Assembly: GCA_020851795.1 (NCBI GenBank)
Contig: JADZCA010000052.1
Span: 54,423-118,422, forward strand
Source of the DNA: Planctomycetota bacterium
GTDB lineage: Bacteria; Planctomycetota; PLA2; JAEUHO01
Direction: 5' to 3'
DNA: 64,000 bases
In this document: positions 56,006 through 63,862 of the stretch, one piece after another
Position numbering within the stretch: position 1 is the first letter of the stretch
Layout: each line of letters begins with the position of its first letter
Program-made: the position numbers and the translations under genes
Notes under the pieces: model-generated
The model's input: only the letters and a program-made list of their open reading frames with translations
Told to the model about the DNA's origin: nothing
The model's database searches: none

Positions 56006-57089
56006 GCGGTCCGCCGCCGCGTCGGCGGACCGGGACGCTCGCGGGGGCCTGCGGCTCCCGGCCCGCACGCCGGCGGCGGCGGGCTACGCGATGCCGGCCG
56101 AGTGGGCCCGGCACGCGGCGACGTGGTTCTCCTGGCCGCGCGACCCGGTCACGTTCCGCGACCTCGAGGCGGTCGAGCGCGCCTTCGTCGCCGCGATGGC
56201 GGTGCTCTCGCACGGCGAGCGCGTCGAGGTGCTGCTCCCCGACGCGGCGACGCTGCGCCGCGCGCAGGGGATGCTCGGGCGCGCCGGGGCGCGCGACGTG
56301 CGCCTGCGGGTGCTGCGCACCGCCGACGTGTGGATCCGCGACTACGGCCCCACGTTCCTGCGCCGCGTGCGCGGGCGCGGGCCGCGGCGTGCGTTCGTGC
56401 GCTGGCGCTTCAACGCCTGGGGCGGCAAGTACGAGAAGCTGCTCGCCGACGACGGGATCCCCGACCGCCTCGGCCTCGACCTCCCTCGCTTCGCCCCGCC
56501 GCTGGTCCTCGAGGGCGGGAGCATCGACGTGGACGGCGCGGGCACCGTGCTCACCACCGAGCAGTGCCTGCTCCACCCCAACCGCAACCCGCACCTCAAC
56601 CGCGCCGAGCTCGAGGCGTACCTGCGCGCCTACCTCGGCGTCCGCCACGTCGTGTGGCTGGGGGCGGGCGTCGAGGGCGACGACACCGACGGCCACGTGG
56701 ACGACCTCGCGCGCTTCGTCGCGCCGGGCACCGTGGTGACCGCGTACGAGGACGACCGGTCCGACGCGAACTTCGCCGCGCTCCACGACGCCTGGCGCCG
56801 GCTCGTCGCGTCCACCGACGCCGACGGCCGTCCGCTGACGGTCGTGCGGCTCCCGATGCCGGGCCCGCTGCACGTCGGGCGCCGGCGCCTGCCCGCGTCG
56901 TACGCGAACTACCTCCTCGGCAACCGCGTGGTGCTGCTGCCGGCCTACGGCCCCAAGGCCCGCGACGCGGCGGCCGCGCGCGTGCTGCGCCGCTGCTTCC
57001 CCGGGCGCACGGTGGTCCCGATCGACTGCCGCGAGGTCGTGTACGGGTACGGCAGCCTCCACTGCGCCAGCCAGCAGGAGCCCGGGTAG
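55998..57089 (+). CDS. aguA: Agmatine deiminase
   Basis: 363 residues. It hydrolyses agmatine to N-carbamoylputrescine, the substrate of the upstream AguB. Guanidino-modifying fold motifs are AEWARHAATWFSWPRDP, ADVWIRDYGPTFLRR, FNAWGGKYEKLLADD, VLEGGSIDVDGAGTVLTTE, GDDTDGHVDDLARFV (catalytic His) and GYGSLHCASQQEPG, where Cys356 is the nucleophile. ATG 55998 is preferred over GTG 55986 because the 8-bp overlap (ATGAGTAG) couples it to AguB. The TAG stop begins the second 57-bp element. The operon makes putrescine from arginine-derived agmatine. Confidence 0.96.
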   Translation: MSRRSAAASADRDARGGLRLPARTPAAAGYAMPAEWARHAATWFSWPRDPVTFRDLEAVERAFVAAMAVLSHGERVEVLLPDAATLRRAQGMLGRAGARDVRLRVLRTADVWIRDYGPTFLRRVRGRGPRRAFVRWRFNAWGGKYEKLLADDGIPDRLGLDLPRFAPPLVLEGGSIDVDGAGTVLTTEQCLLHPNRNPHLNRAELEAYLRAYLGVRHVVWLGAGVEGDDTDGHVDDLARFVAPGTVVTAYEDDRSDANFAALHDAWRRLVASTDADGRPLTVVRLPMPGPLHVGRRRLPASYANYLLGNRVVLLPAYGPKARDAAAARVLRRCFPGRTVVPIDCREVVYGYGSLHCASQQEPG

Positions 57090-57143
57090 GAGCCCGTCTC
57101 GGGCACGGGTCGCCGGTCGGCGCGCGCCCGGAACGGGCTCCTA
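57087..57143. repeat. 57-bp inverted-repeat element, second copy, starting at the aguA stop codon
   Basis: TAGGAGCCCG (57087-57096) pairs with CGGGCTCCTA (57134-57143). The length is identical to the copy at 53532, and the TAG is the stop of aguA. The conserved inner block CGCCGGTCG is shared. It could act as a terminator hairpin. Confidence 0.75.
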
Positions 57144-57247
57144 AAGGGCAGAGGGAGGTCGCGATCCGCAGGGGGCACGGCCGACCGCGAGCGCCCGGAG
57201 GCGGGCCCGCCGCGGAGGGGTCCTTGCGCGGGAGGGGCCGGGGCCGC

Positions 57248-57253
57248 TATCGT
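57248..57253 (+). promoter_or_regulatory. -10 box TATCGT for the DUF5684 gene
   Basis: It is 39 nt before ATG 57293, followed by a strong AGGAGG (57279-57284). This is the clearest leadered promoter and ribosome-binding-site pair here. Confidence 0.5.
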
Positions 57254-57292
57254 CCTCGGGTCCCAACGGAACTCGGACAGGAGGTGGGTCCC

Positions 57293-57634
57293 ATGGACGC
57301 AGTCGTCATCGTCCTCTACGTCGCCCTCGTGGTGCTGATCATCGCGGGCATGTGGAAGGCGTTCGAGAAGGCGGGGCAGCCCGGGTGGGCCGTCCTGATC
57401 CCCTTCTACAACGTGTACATCCTCACGAAGATGGCGGGCAAGCCCGGCTGGTGGCTGCTGCTCTTCCTCGTCCCCTTCGTCAACTTCGTCATCGCGATCA
57501 TCCTCTCCGTCGAGATCGCGCGCCGCTTCGGCAAGGGCACGGGCTTCGGCGTCTGCCTCGCCATCTTCGGCGCGGTGTGCTGGCCGATCCTCGGCTTCGG
57601 CTCGGCGAAGTGGCAGGGCGGCGGCGCCGCCTGA
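57293..57634 (+). CDS. DUF5684-like small membrane protein
   Basis: 113 residues with three hydrophobic helices (about 4-20, 53-74, 84-103). The motif KAGQPGWAVLIPFYNVYILT, then KMAGKPGWWLLLFLVPFVNF, then EIARRFGKGTGFGVCLAIF is the signature of DUF5684 proteins, which occur alone or fused to signal-peptidase-like proteins. The repeated (A/G)GxPGW loops face one side of the membrane. A strong AGGAGG 8 nt before ATG 57293 sets the start and suggests good translation. Function unknown. Confidence 0.85.
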   Translation: MDAVVIVLYVALVVLIIAGMWKAFEKAGQPGWAVLIPFYNVYILTKMAGKPGWWLLLFLVPFVNFVIAIILSVEIARRFGKGTGFGVCLAIFGAVCWPILGFGSAKWQGGGAA

Positions 57635-57689
57635 CCGCGCGCCGGCACGGGCGCCGCGCCCCCGCCCGGGGCGCGGCGCGCGGTCTCAG

Positions 57690-57920
57690 CCCGGATTTCC
57701 CACGAGCCGACGAGGTCGGGGCCGCGCCGGGCCGTCGGGCGCGAGGAATCCCGTGTCGCGCGATCGAGCGCCGTGCCGGCGGGGTTTCACCTCCTCGGCG
57801 TGTCCCAAGAACACGCGGTCGTCGGTGAAACTCCGCGCCCGACGGCCCTGCATCGGCCCCGACCGCGGGACGCCGCTCGGTCGGTCCACGACGCGCCTCG
57901 TCTTTCGTGGGAAATCCGGG
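57690..57920. repeat. Complete 231-bp element, subtype B, abutting the cdd stop codon and flanked by CTCAG
   Basis: Perfect terminal repeats (57690-57705 with 57905-57920). CTCAG on both sides (57685-57689, 57921-57925); the right one contains the TGA stop of cdd. It is about 97 % identical to the copy at 44361, with one mismatch in the internal 13-bp inverted repeat. Confidence 0.88.
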
Positions 57921-57921
57921 C

Positions 57922-58350
57922 TCAGCGCCGCCACGGCATCATGCGGCCGGGGAGCAGCGCCTCGACCGGCGTCGTGACGAAGCGACCGCCGGCGCGGTGC
58001 AGCACGAGGCAGCGCGGCGCCACGTCGGCGAGCAGCTGGCGGCAGACGCCGCACGGGGCGAGGTCGATCCGCCCCGAGACGACCGCGACCGCGACCACGT
58101 CGGCGGGCGCGACGCCCGCGGCGACCGCGGCGCCCAGCGCCGCGCGCTCCGCGCACAGCGTCGCGCCGTAGGCGAGGCTCTCGAGGTTGCAGCCGGGGAC
58201 GACGCGCCCGTCGCGCGCCAGCACGGCCGCGCCGACCCGCAGCTTCGAGTGCGGCGCGAACGCCCGTCGCGCCGCCGCCCGCGCGGTCGCGAGCAGCCGC
58301 GCCTCGTCGTCCGCGGTCCACGGGGTCGAGGTCGTGCGGGTCCGCGCCAC
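57922..58350 (-). CDS. cdd: Cytidine deaminase
   Basis: 142 residues, a homotetramer-size cytidine deaminase of the salvage pathway that turns cytidine and deoxycytidine into uridine and deoxyuridine. The zinc site is GCNLESLAYGATLCAERAAL (Cys and the catalytic Glu) and PCGVCRQLLADV (two Cys). FAPHSKLRVGAAVLARDG is the substrate loop. GTG 58350 is chosen because GGAGG (58356-58360) lies 5 nt upstream and the protein then has the normal length. It follows the kinase-like fusion gene by 16 bp and is probably in its operon. A 231-bp element follows the stop by one base. Confidence 0.95.
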   Translation of the reverse strand: MARTRTTSTPWTADDEARLLATARAAARRAFAPHSKLRVGAAVLARDGRVVPGCNLESLAYGATLCAERAALGAAVAAGVAPADVVAVAVVSGRIDLAPCGVCRQLLADVAPRCLVLHRAGGRFVTTPVEALLPGRMMPWRR

Positions 58351-58366
58351 GGCGTCCTCCGGGGCT

Positions 58367-59968
58367 TCACGCCCACCGCGCCTGGGACCGGTGGCGGACC
58401 AGCGCGTCGAGCATCGGGAGCAGGAACGCGTCGGGCTCGCCGCTCGCGTCGGCGCGCAGCACGACGTCGGCTTCGGCGTCGCCGACCGGCTCCGACTCGG
58501 CGAGCTGCGCGCGGCGCACGTCGACGGTCGCGTCGGAGGGGTCGCCCCCCGCGCGCGCCCGCGCCAGGAGCCGCGCCCGCGCGACGTCGTCGGGCACCGT
58601 GAGCTCGACGACCACCGTCGGCGCCCCCCCCGCGCGCGCCGCGGCCACCGCCCGCGCGCGGGCGGCGCGCAGGAGGAACGTCGCGTCGAGCACCGCGGGG
58701 CGCCCCGCGGCGAGCGCGCGGACCGCGAGCCCGCCGATCGCGTCGTAGGTGCGGATCGACATCTCGCGGCTGTAGAGCGCGGCGAGCGCCGGGCCCTCGA
58801 CGCGGGCCGTCGGAGCCAGCCCCGCGAGCCGCTTGCGCTCGACGTCGCTCGCGTACACGTCGGCCCCGAGCCACGGCGCGACGCGGCGTGCGGCGTGGCT
58901 CTTGCCCGTGCCCGCCGCCCCCGCGAGCAGCACGAGCGGCGGCACGAGCCCCGTCCGCGCCCACGACCACGCGAGCGCGAGGTGGTGGCGGGCGCCGACG
59001 AGCGCCGACGCGCGGTCGGGCGGCGGGATCTCGGGCTCGCGGGCGCGGTGCGCGTCCACCTTCGCGCGCACGTGGGCACGGAACGCGAGGAAGAGCGGGA
59101 GCAGCGCGCCCGCGTCGGGGTCGCCGCGCGCGCCGACGTAGGCGCGCAGCAGCGCGTCGCAAAGGTCGCGCCGACCGAGCGACGCGAGGTCCATCGCGAG
59201 GAAGGCGACGTCGGAGAGCGGGTCGATGCGGCGCATCGCCGGCGCGTACTCGAGCGCGTCGATCGCGATCCACGACGTCGCCCCGGGGCCCGCGGCCCGC
59301 ACGAGGTGCTCGGCCCGCAGGTCGCCGTGGCCGTCCACGGCGCGTCCCTCGCGCAGCCGGCGCGCGAGCGTGCGCCGGTGGCGGCGCAGCAGCCACGCCA
59401 TGCGCCGGTCGAGCCACGCGTGGAGGGCCGCCGGGAACACCGCGGGCACCGCCGCGCGCGTCGCGAGGAAGTTCTGCCGCAGCACGCGGGCGAAGGCCAC
59501 GGGCACGACCGCGGGGCCCGTGGCGCCCACCGCGGCGCGGTCGTGGAACGCCGCGACGTAGCGCCCGACGGCGTCGGCCTCGGACGCGTCGGCGAGGCCG
59601 GCGCGCACGCGGTGCGCCAGCGTCGCCTCGTCGGCGAGGCGGCGCATGACGACGCACCAGTCCACCACCTCGCCCGGCCCGCCCACGGCCGGCCGCCCGT
59701 CGCGCACCACGACGGGCTCGACGCCGAGGTAGACGTCGGGGGCGAGGCGGCGGTTGAGCCGCACCTCCTCCTCGCACAGGGCGCGGCGCCGCTCGGGGGT
59801 CGAGTAGTCGAGGAAGCCCCACAGCGCGACGGGCTTCTTGACCTTGTAGACCCGGTCGCCCGTGAGGAACACCATCGAGATGTGGGTCTGGCGGACCTCC
59901 ACGGTCGGGCCCGCGCGGGGGAAGGCCCCGGGGCGGGCGAGCCCGGTCAGGAGTTCCGTCGGGTCCAC
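58367..59968 (-). CDS. Fusion of aminoglycoside-phosphotransferase-like kinase and AAA/nucleotide kinase
   Basis: 533 residues. The N-terminal ~330 resemble COG2187-type APH folds: HISMVFLTGDRVYKVKKPVA holds the ATP-binding Lys, VDGHGDLRAEHLV the catalytic Asp, and IAIDALEYAPAMRRIDPLSD the metal Asp. The C-terminal ~180 form a P-loop kinase with GAAGTGKSHAARRVAP (Lys356), ARPAVLDATFLLRAAR and VELTVPDDVARARLLARAR. The fusion is recurrent in bacteria, but its substrate is not known; it may act in small-molecule phosphorylation or stress. GTG 59968 is preceded by TAGGAT 9 nt upstream. It is cytoplasmic. Confidence 0.87.
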   Translation of the reverse strand: MDPTELLTGLARPGAFPRAGPTVEVRQTHISMVFLTGDRVYKVKKPVALWGFLDYSTPERRRALCEEEVRLNRRLAPDVYLGVEPVVVRDGRPAVGGPGEVVDWCVVMRRLADEATLAHRVRAGLADASEADAVGRYVAAFHDRAAVGATGPAVVPVAFARVLRQNFLATRAAVPAVFPAALHAWLDRRMAWLLRRHRRTLARRLREGRAVDGHGDLRAEHLVRAAGPGATSWIAIDALEYAPAMRRIDPLSDVAFLAMDLASLGRRDLCDALLRAYVGARGDPDAGALLPLFLAFRAHVRAKVDAHRAREPEIPPPDRASALVGARHHLALAWSWARTGLVPPLVLLAGAAGTGKSHAARRVAPWLGADVYASDVERKRLAGLAPTARVEGPALAALYSREMSIRTYDAIGGLAVRALAAGRPAVLDATFLLRAARARAVAAARAGGAPTVVVELTVPDDVARARLLARARAGGDPSDATVDVRRAQLAESEPVGDAEADVVLRADASGEPDAFLLPMLDALVRHRSQARWA

Positions 59969-59977
59969 GTCGGGCGC

Positions 59978-59983
59978 ATCCTA
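59978..59983 (-). promoter_or_regulatory. -10 box TAGGAT, leaderless arrangement (kinase fusion gene)
   Basis: Nine bases (GCGCCCGAC) separate it from GTG 59968. It lies in the 20-bp gap to the divergent CoaB-like gene, so the two promoters overlap. Confidence 0.5.
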
Positions 59984-59988
59984 CCGGG

Positions 59989-60666
59989 ATGGGCAAGCGC
60001 GCTCGCAGACGCTGGCGGGTGGTCGTGACGGCGGGTCCCACGCGGGAGCCGCTCGACGCGGTCCGGTTCCTCTCCAACGCCTCCACCGGGCGGATGGGCA
60101 TCGAGGTGGCGCGGGAGGCACGGGCGCGGGGCGCCGACGTGACGCTCGTGCTCGGGCCGACCTCGGAGCGCCCGCCCGAGGGCGTCGCGCTCGTGCGGGT
60201 CGAGACGTGCCGCGAGATGCTGACGGCGGCGCGGGCGGCGGCGCGGAGCGCGGACCTCGTCGTCTTCGCCGCGGCGCCGGCGGACTGGCGGCCGGCGGTG
60301 CGCGCGCGCGGCAAGCTCAAGAAGGACGGCAGCGGGCGGCCGCGCACGCTGACGCTGGTCGAGAACCCCGACGTGGCAGCGACGCTCGGCCGGAGGAAGC
60401 GGGGGCGGGTCCACGTCGGCTTCGCGCTCGAGGTGGCGCGCCCGTTCTTCTTCGCGCGGCGCAAGCTGCGCAAGAAGCGCTTCGACGCGATCGTGCTCAA
60501 CGGGCCGGCCAACGTGGGCGGCGGCGGCGGCGACGTCTGGTGGATCCGGCCCGACGCGGCGCCGGCCGCGCTCCCCTCGGGCGACAAGCGCACGACCGCG
60601 GTCGCGATCACGTCGCACGCCTTCGCCCTCCTCGACGCTTCCCACCCGCGCCCCGCGCGCCGCTGA
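59989..60666 (+). CDS. CoaB-like phosphopantothenoylcysteine synthetase domain protein
   Basis: 225 residues, matching the CoaB half of the bifunctional CoaBC. That half joins phosphopantothenate and cysteine with CTP in CoA synthesis. It opens VVVTAGPTREPLDAVRFLSN, then ASTGRMGIEVAREARARGAD, VFAAAPADWRP (substrate Asn/Asp segment altered from AAVADYRP), KLKKDGSGRPRTLTLVENPD and HVGFALE. The CoaC decarboxylase half is absent, so it is a stand-alone CoaB or a relative. ATG 59989 is 20 bp from the divergent kinase fusion start. It has no ribosome binding site. Confidence 0.85.
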   Translation: MGKRARRRWRVVVTAGPTREPLDAVRFLSNASTGRMGIEVAREARARGADVTLVLGPTSERPPEGVALVRVETCREMLTAARAAARSADLVVFAAAPADWRPAVRARGKLKKDGSGRPRTLTLVENPDVAATLGRRKRGRVHVGFALEVARPFFFARRKLRKKRFDAIVLNGPANVGGGGGDVWWIRPDAAPAALPSGDKRTTAVAITSHAFALLDASHPRPARR

Positions 60667-60683
60667 CCCCGCATCGCGATCGG

Positions 60684-60768
60684 GTGTGACACCCGTGCCA
60701 GGCACCGGTGTACCCATCGCTTGCCGTTTGCAGGCGATCGATACACCGGTGCCGGGCACCGGTGTACC
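60684..60768. repeat. REP-like palindromic repeat, copy 2, opposite orientation
   Basis: GTGCCAGGCACCGGTGTAC and CACCGGTGCCGGGCACCGG flank TCGCTTGCCGTTTGCAGGCG, which itself folds into an 8-bp imperfect hairpin. The reverse complement matches the copy at 53661 over its whole length. It fills the gap between two converging genes. Confidence 0.65.
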
Positions 60769-60783
60769 AAGCACGCTCCCCTC

Positions 60784-61812
60784 CTACCGCAGGAGCATCG
60801 CGTCGCCGTAGGAGTAGAAGCGGTATCCCCCCGCGAGCGCGTGCGCGTACGCGGCGAGGACCCGCTCGCGGCCGACGAGGGCGGCGACGAGCATGAGCAG
60901 CGTGGAGCGCGGCAGGTGGAAGTTCGTGACGAGCGCGTCCACGACGCGGAAGCGGTGGCCGGGCCGCACGAACAGCGCCGTCTCGCCGGGCCCCGCCGCC
61001 ACGACGCCGTCGTCGGTCGCGGCGGCCTCGAGCGTGCGCACCACGGTCGTCCCCACCGCGACGACCCGACCGCCCGCGGCCTTCGTCGCACGCACCGCCT
61101 CCGCCGTCGCGTCGGGCACGACGTAGGGCTCGAGGTCCATGCGGTGCGCGTCCACGTCGTCGGCCGTCACCGGGCGGAACGTGCCCGGCCCGACGTGCAG
61201 CGTCACCGACGCGAGCCGCAGCCCCCGCGCAAGGGCCGCCTCGAGCAGCCGCGGCGTGAAGTGCAGGCCCGCGGTCGGCGCCGCCACCGCGCCCGGCGCG
61301 CGCGCGTACACGGTCTGGTAGTCGGCGCGGTCGCGCGCGTCCGCCGGACGGCGCACGTACGGCGGCAGCGGGGTCGCGCCGACGCGCTCGGCCAGCGCGA
61401 GCACGTCGCCGGTGCCCTCGAAGCGCACGGTGCGCTCGCCGCCCTCGTCCACCGCCTCGACGACGCACGACGCCCCCTCGCCGAGCGCGACGCGCACGCC
61501 CGGGCGCATCCGGCGCCCCGGCGCGAGCAGGACGCGCCAGCGCAGGGCGCCGAGGTCGCGCAGCAGGAACACCTCGACGGCGCCGCCGGTGTCGGCGCGC
61601 CGGCCCTCGAGGCGCGCCGGGATCACGCGCGTGTCGTTGACGACGAGGAGGTCGCCCGGGGCGAGCAGCGCGGGGAGGTCGGAGAACGCGCGGTCGGCGA
61701 ACGGGCCGCCGTCGCGCGGGACCACGAGCAACCGCGCGGCGTCGCGCGGCTCCACGGGCCGGTCGGCGATCCGCTCCGGCGGCAGGACGTAGTCGAAGTC
61801 GGAGGTCCGCAT
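60784..61812 (-). CDS. queA: S-adenosylmethionine:tRNA ribosyltransferase-isomerase
   Basis: 342 residues, the standard size. QueA moves the ribose of SAM onto preQ1 in tRNA to form epoxyqueuosine at the wobble position. Signature strings are MRTSDFDYVLPPERIADRPV, DLLVVNDTRVIPARLEGRR, LPPYVRRPADARDRADYQTV, VAAPTAGLHFTPRLLEA, VTLHVGPGTFRPVTADDVD and TNFHLPRSTLLMLVAAL. It is the only queuosine gene in the window. The ATG start at 61812 fits the family start. cysS is 46 bp upstream on the same strand, so both may belong to one tRNA-related unit. Confidence 0.97.
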   Translation of the reverse strand: MRTSDFDYVLPPERIADRPVEPRDAARLLVVPRDGGPFADRAFSDLPALLAPGDLLVVNDTRVIPARLEGRRADTGGAVEVFLLRDLGALRWRVLLAPGRRMRPGVRVALGEGASCVVEAVDEGGERTVRFEGTGDVLALAERVGATPLPPYVRRPADARDRADYQTVYARAPGAVAAPTAGLHFTPRLLEAALARGLRLASVTLHVGPGTFRPVTADDVDAHRMDLEPYVVPDATAEAVRATKAAGGRVVAVGTTVVRTLEAAATDDGVVAAGPGETALFVRPGHRFRVVDALVTNFHLPRSTLLMLVAALVGRERVLAAYAHALAGGYRFYSYGDAMLLR

Positions 61813-61858
61813 CGGCCGCGCGGGCCCGCGGCGCGACGGACGCGGGGCGCCCGGCGCG

Positions 61859-63292
61859 CTACGAGAACGAGATCTCCTGCCCGTCCTTGGAGTCCTTGAC
61901 GAGCACGCCGCGCGAAGCGAGCTCGGCCCGCAGGCGGTCGGCCTCGCCCCACTGCTTGGCGCGCCGCGCGGCCATCCGCGCGTCCACGAGCGCCTGCTCG
62001 TCGGCGGAGAGCGTGCGCGTCGGGCGCAGCGCGAGCCCCAGCGCCTCGTCGGCCTCGTCGAGGAGCGCGACCCCGGCCGCGGCGTCGGCCGCGGGGAGCG
62101 TCCCGGCGGCCAGCGCCTTGTTGGCCTCGTGCAGCCACTCCTGCACGGCCGCCATCGCCCCCGGCGTGTCGAGGTCGTCGTCCATGCGGGCCTCGAAGGC
62201 CGCGCGCGCCTGCGCGACCGCGCCCGCCTTCGCCGGCGCCGCCGCCCCCGCCGCCTTGGCGAGGCGCACGCGCGCGTCGGCGAGGTTGCGCAGTGTCGCC
62301 GCCGCCGCCTCGAGCCCCGCCCACGTGAAGTCGATGGGCGTGCCGTAGTGCGCGGTGGCGACGAGGTAGCGGAACGCGCGCGGCCCCGAGGGGCCGGCGC
62401 GGGCGACGAGGTCCTGCACCGTGTAGAAGTTCTTCTTGCTCTTCGACATCTTCGCGCCGTCCACCAGCAGGTGGCGCCGGTGCATCCAGTGGCGCACGAA
62501 GGGCTGCTTGCCCGTCGCGGCCTCGCTCTGGGCGAGCTCGTTCTGGTGGTGCGGGAACTTGAGGTCCTCGCCGCCGAGGTGCAGGTCGATCTGGTCGCCC
62601 AGCAGCGCGCGGATCATCACCGAGCACTCGATGTGCCAGCCCGGCCGTCCCTTCATCGTCCTCGGCTGGCCGTCCACCGTGAACGTGGGCGTCCACGCGA
62701 CGTCGCCGTCGGCGGCCGGGTCCCACGCCTTCCAGAGCACGAAGTCGCTGACGTGCTCCTTCTCGTACTCGTCGGCGCGCACGCGCCCCGACGCGCCCGC
62801 GCGCAGCGACTCGGCCGAGAGGTTGGCCAGCTCGCCGTAGGTCGGGAACGACGCGACGCGGAAGTAGATCCCGTCCTCGGCCACGTAGGCGTGGCCGCGG
62901 TCGAGCAGCGCCTGGATCATGTCCCGCATCCCGTCCACGTGCTCGGTCGCGCGCGGGAACGCGTCGGCCACGACGCAGCCGAAGAGGCGCCGGCCCTCGA
63001 GGTAGTCCGCCTCCCACCGCCGCGTGAACGCGGAGAGCGTCTCGCCGGCGGCCCGGGAGTCGCGGATCGTCTTGTCCTCGACGTCGGTGACGTTGGTGAC
63101 GAAGCGCACCTGGTAGCCGCGCAGGCGCAGCCACCGCACCACGACGTCGAAGAAGAGGAACGACGACCAGTTGCCGATGTGCGCGGGCCCGTAGACCGTC
63201 GGGCCGCAGGCGTAGACCGTCACCCGCGGAGGGTTCGCGGGGCGGAACTCCTCCACGCGACGCGTGAGCGTGTTGTGGAAACGCAGGGGCAT
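61859..63292 (-). CDS. cysS: Cysteinyl-tRNA synthetase
   Basis: 477 residues, a class I synthetase charging tRNA-Cys. Zinc-binding Cys29 is in VYACGPTVYGPAHIGNW, which also holds the HIGN motif (38-41). RFVTNVTDVEDKTI, WHIECSVMI, DLHLGGEDLKFPHHQNE and KMSKSKKN (281-288) complete the active site. The C-terminal anticodon domain ends EADRLRAELASRGVLVKDS. ATG 63292 gives MPLRFHNTLTR, as in homologues. If the genome decodes TGA as selenocysteine, this ordinary CysS is not involved. Confidence 0.98.
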   Translation of the reverse strand: MPLRFHNTLTRRVEEFRPANPPRVTVYACGPTVYGPAHIGNWSSFLFFDVVVRWLRLRGYQVRFVTNVTDVEDKTIRDSRAAGETLSAFTRRWEADYLEGRRLFGCVVADAFPRATEHVDGMRDMIQALLDRGHAYVAEDGIYFRVASFPTYGELANLSAESLRAGASGRVRADEYEKEHVSDFVLWKAWDPAADGDVAWTPTFTVDGQPRTMKGRPGWHIECSVMIRALLGDQIDLHLGGEDLKFPHHQNELAQSEAATGKQPFVRHWMHRRHLLVDGAKMSKSKKNFYTVQDLVARAGPSGPRAFRYLVATAHYGTPIDFTWAGLEAAAATLRNLADARVRLAKAAGAAAPAKAGAVAQARAAFEARMDDDLDTPGAMAAVQEWLHEANKALAAGTLPAADAAAGVALLDEADEALGLALRPTRTLSADEQALVDARMAARRAKQWGEADRLRAELASRGVLVKDSKDGQEISFS

Positions 63293-63322
63293 GGGGTCCT
63301 CGGGAACGTCACGGGGACGATG

Positions 63323-63811
63323 CTACTCGGGGTCGGGGCCGGCGCCATCGGAGGGCGGGGCGACGCGGGGCAGCGGCGCCGGGCGCTCCCCGCGGTGGGC
63401 CCGCAGGGCGTTGCCGAGCGCGAGCAGGGCGTACTGCAGCTTCTCGCGCGCGTCGTCGGGCGAGGCGCCCAGCGCCGCGAACAGCGGGGCCAGCGTCGCC
63501 GGCGCGAGCGGGTCGAGCGCGAGCACCTCGGCGACGCCCAGGCCGCGGGCCCACTCGCACACGAGGTCGGCGGCGACGTACATCGCGGGGTTGCACAGGC
63601 CGCACGCCGCCCGCACGTCCACGATGCGGTCGCCGTCGCCGAGCACCGAGAGCTCGAGGATGTTCTTGCCGCCGCCCGCGCAGCCCTCGACGGTGGACCG
63701 CCCGGTCGCCGGCGCCTCGAGCGGCCGGAAGTTGCGGGGCAGCCGGTCGCGGCCCGTCTCCGCGAAGATGCGGCGGGCGTAGTGGGACCGGACGGGCGCG
63801 CTGACGGCCAT
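63323..63811 (-). CDS. NifU/IscU-like iron-sulfur scaffold-type protein
   Basis: 162 residues. The order of cysteines and segments resembles the IscU/NifU N-terminal fold: RSHYARRIFAETGRDRLPRN at the start, Cys44 in VEGCAGGGKN, Cys70 and Cys73 in RAACGLCNPAMY, Cys85 in ADLVCEWARG, then KLQYALLALGNALRAH with the helix that ends the fold. The usual CGD and HC motifs are altered, so it may bind a cluster or metal in a modified way. It is just upstream of cysS (30 bp), though in a separate reading frame. Substrate proteins are unknown. Confidence 0.66.
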   Translation of the reverse strand: MAVSAPVRSHYARRIFAETGRDRLPRNFRPLEAPATGRSTVEGCAGGGKNILELSVLGDGDRIVDVRAACGLCNPAMYVAADLVCEWARGLGVAEVLALDPLAPATLAPLFAALGASPDDAREKLQYALLALGNALRAHRGERPAPLPRVAPPSDGAGPDPE

Positions 63812-63862
63812 CGGGCGCGCATCGTGCGCGGTCGCGAGGGGCGCGTCACCTTTCGGCCCGAG

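Noticed and set aside
63323..63811. Second selenoprotein among Cys-rich small genes (8135-8476, 63323-63811)
   Set aside because: Neither has an in-frame TGA; cysteines are encoded by TGC.
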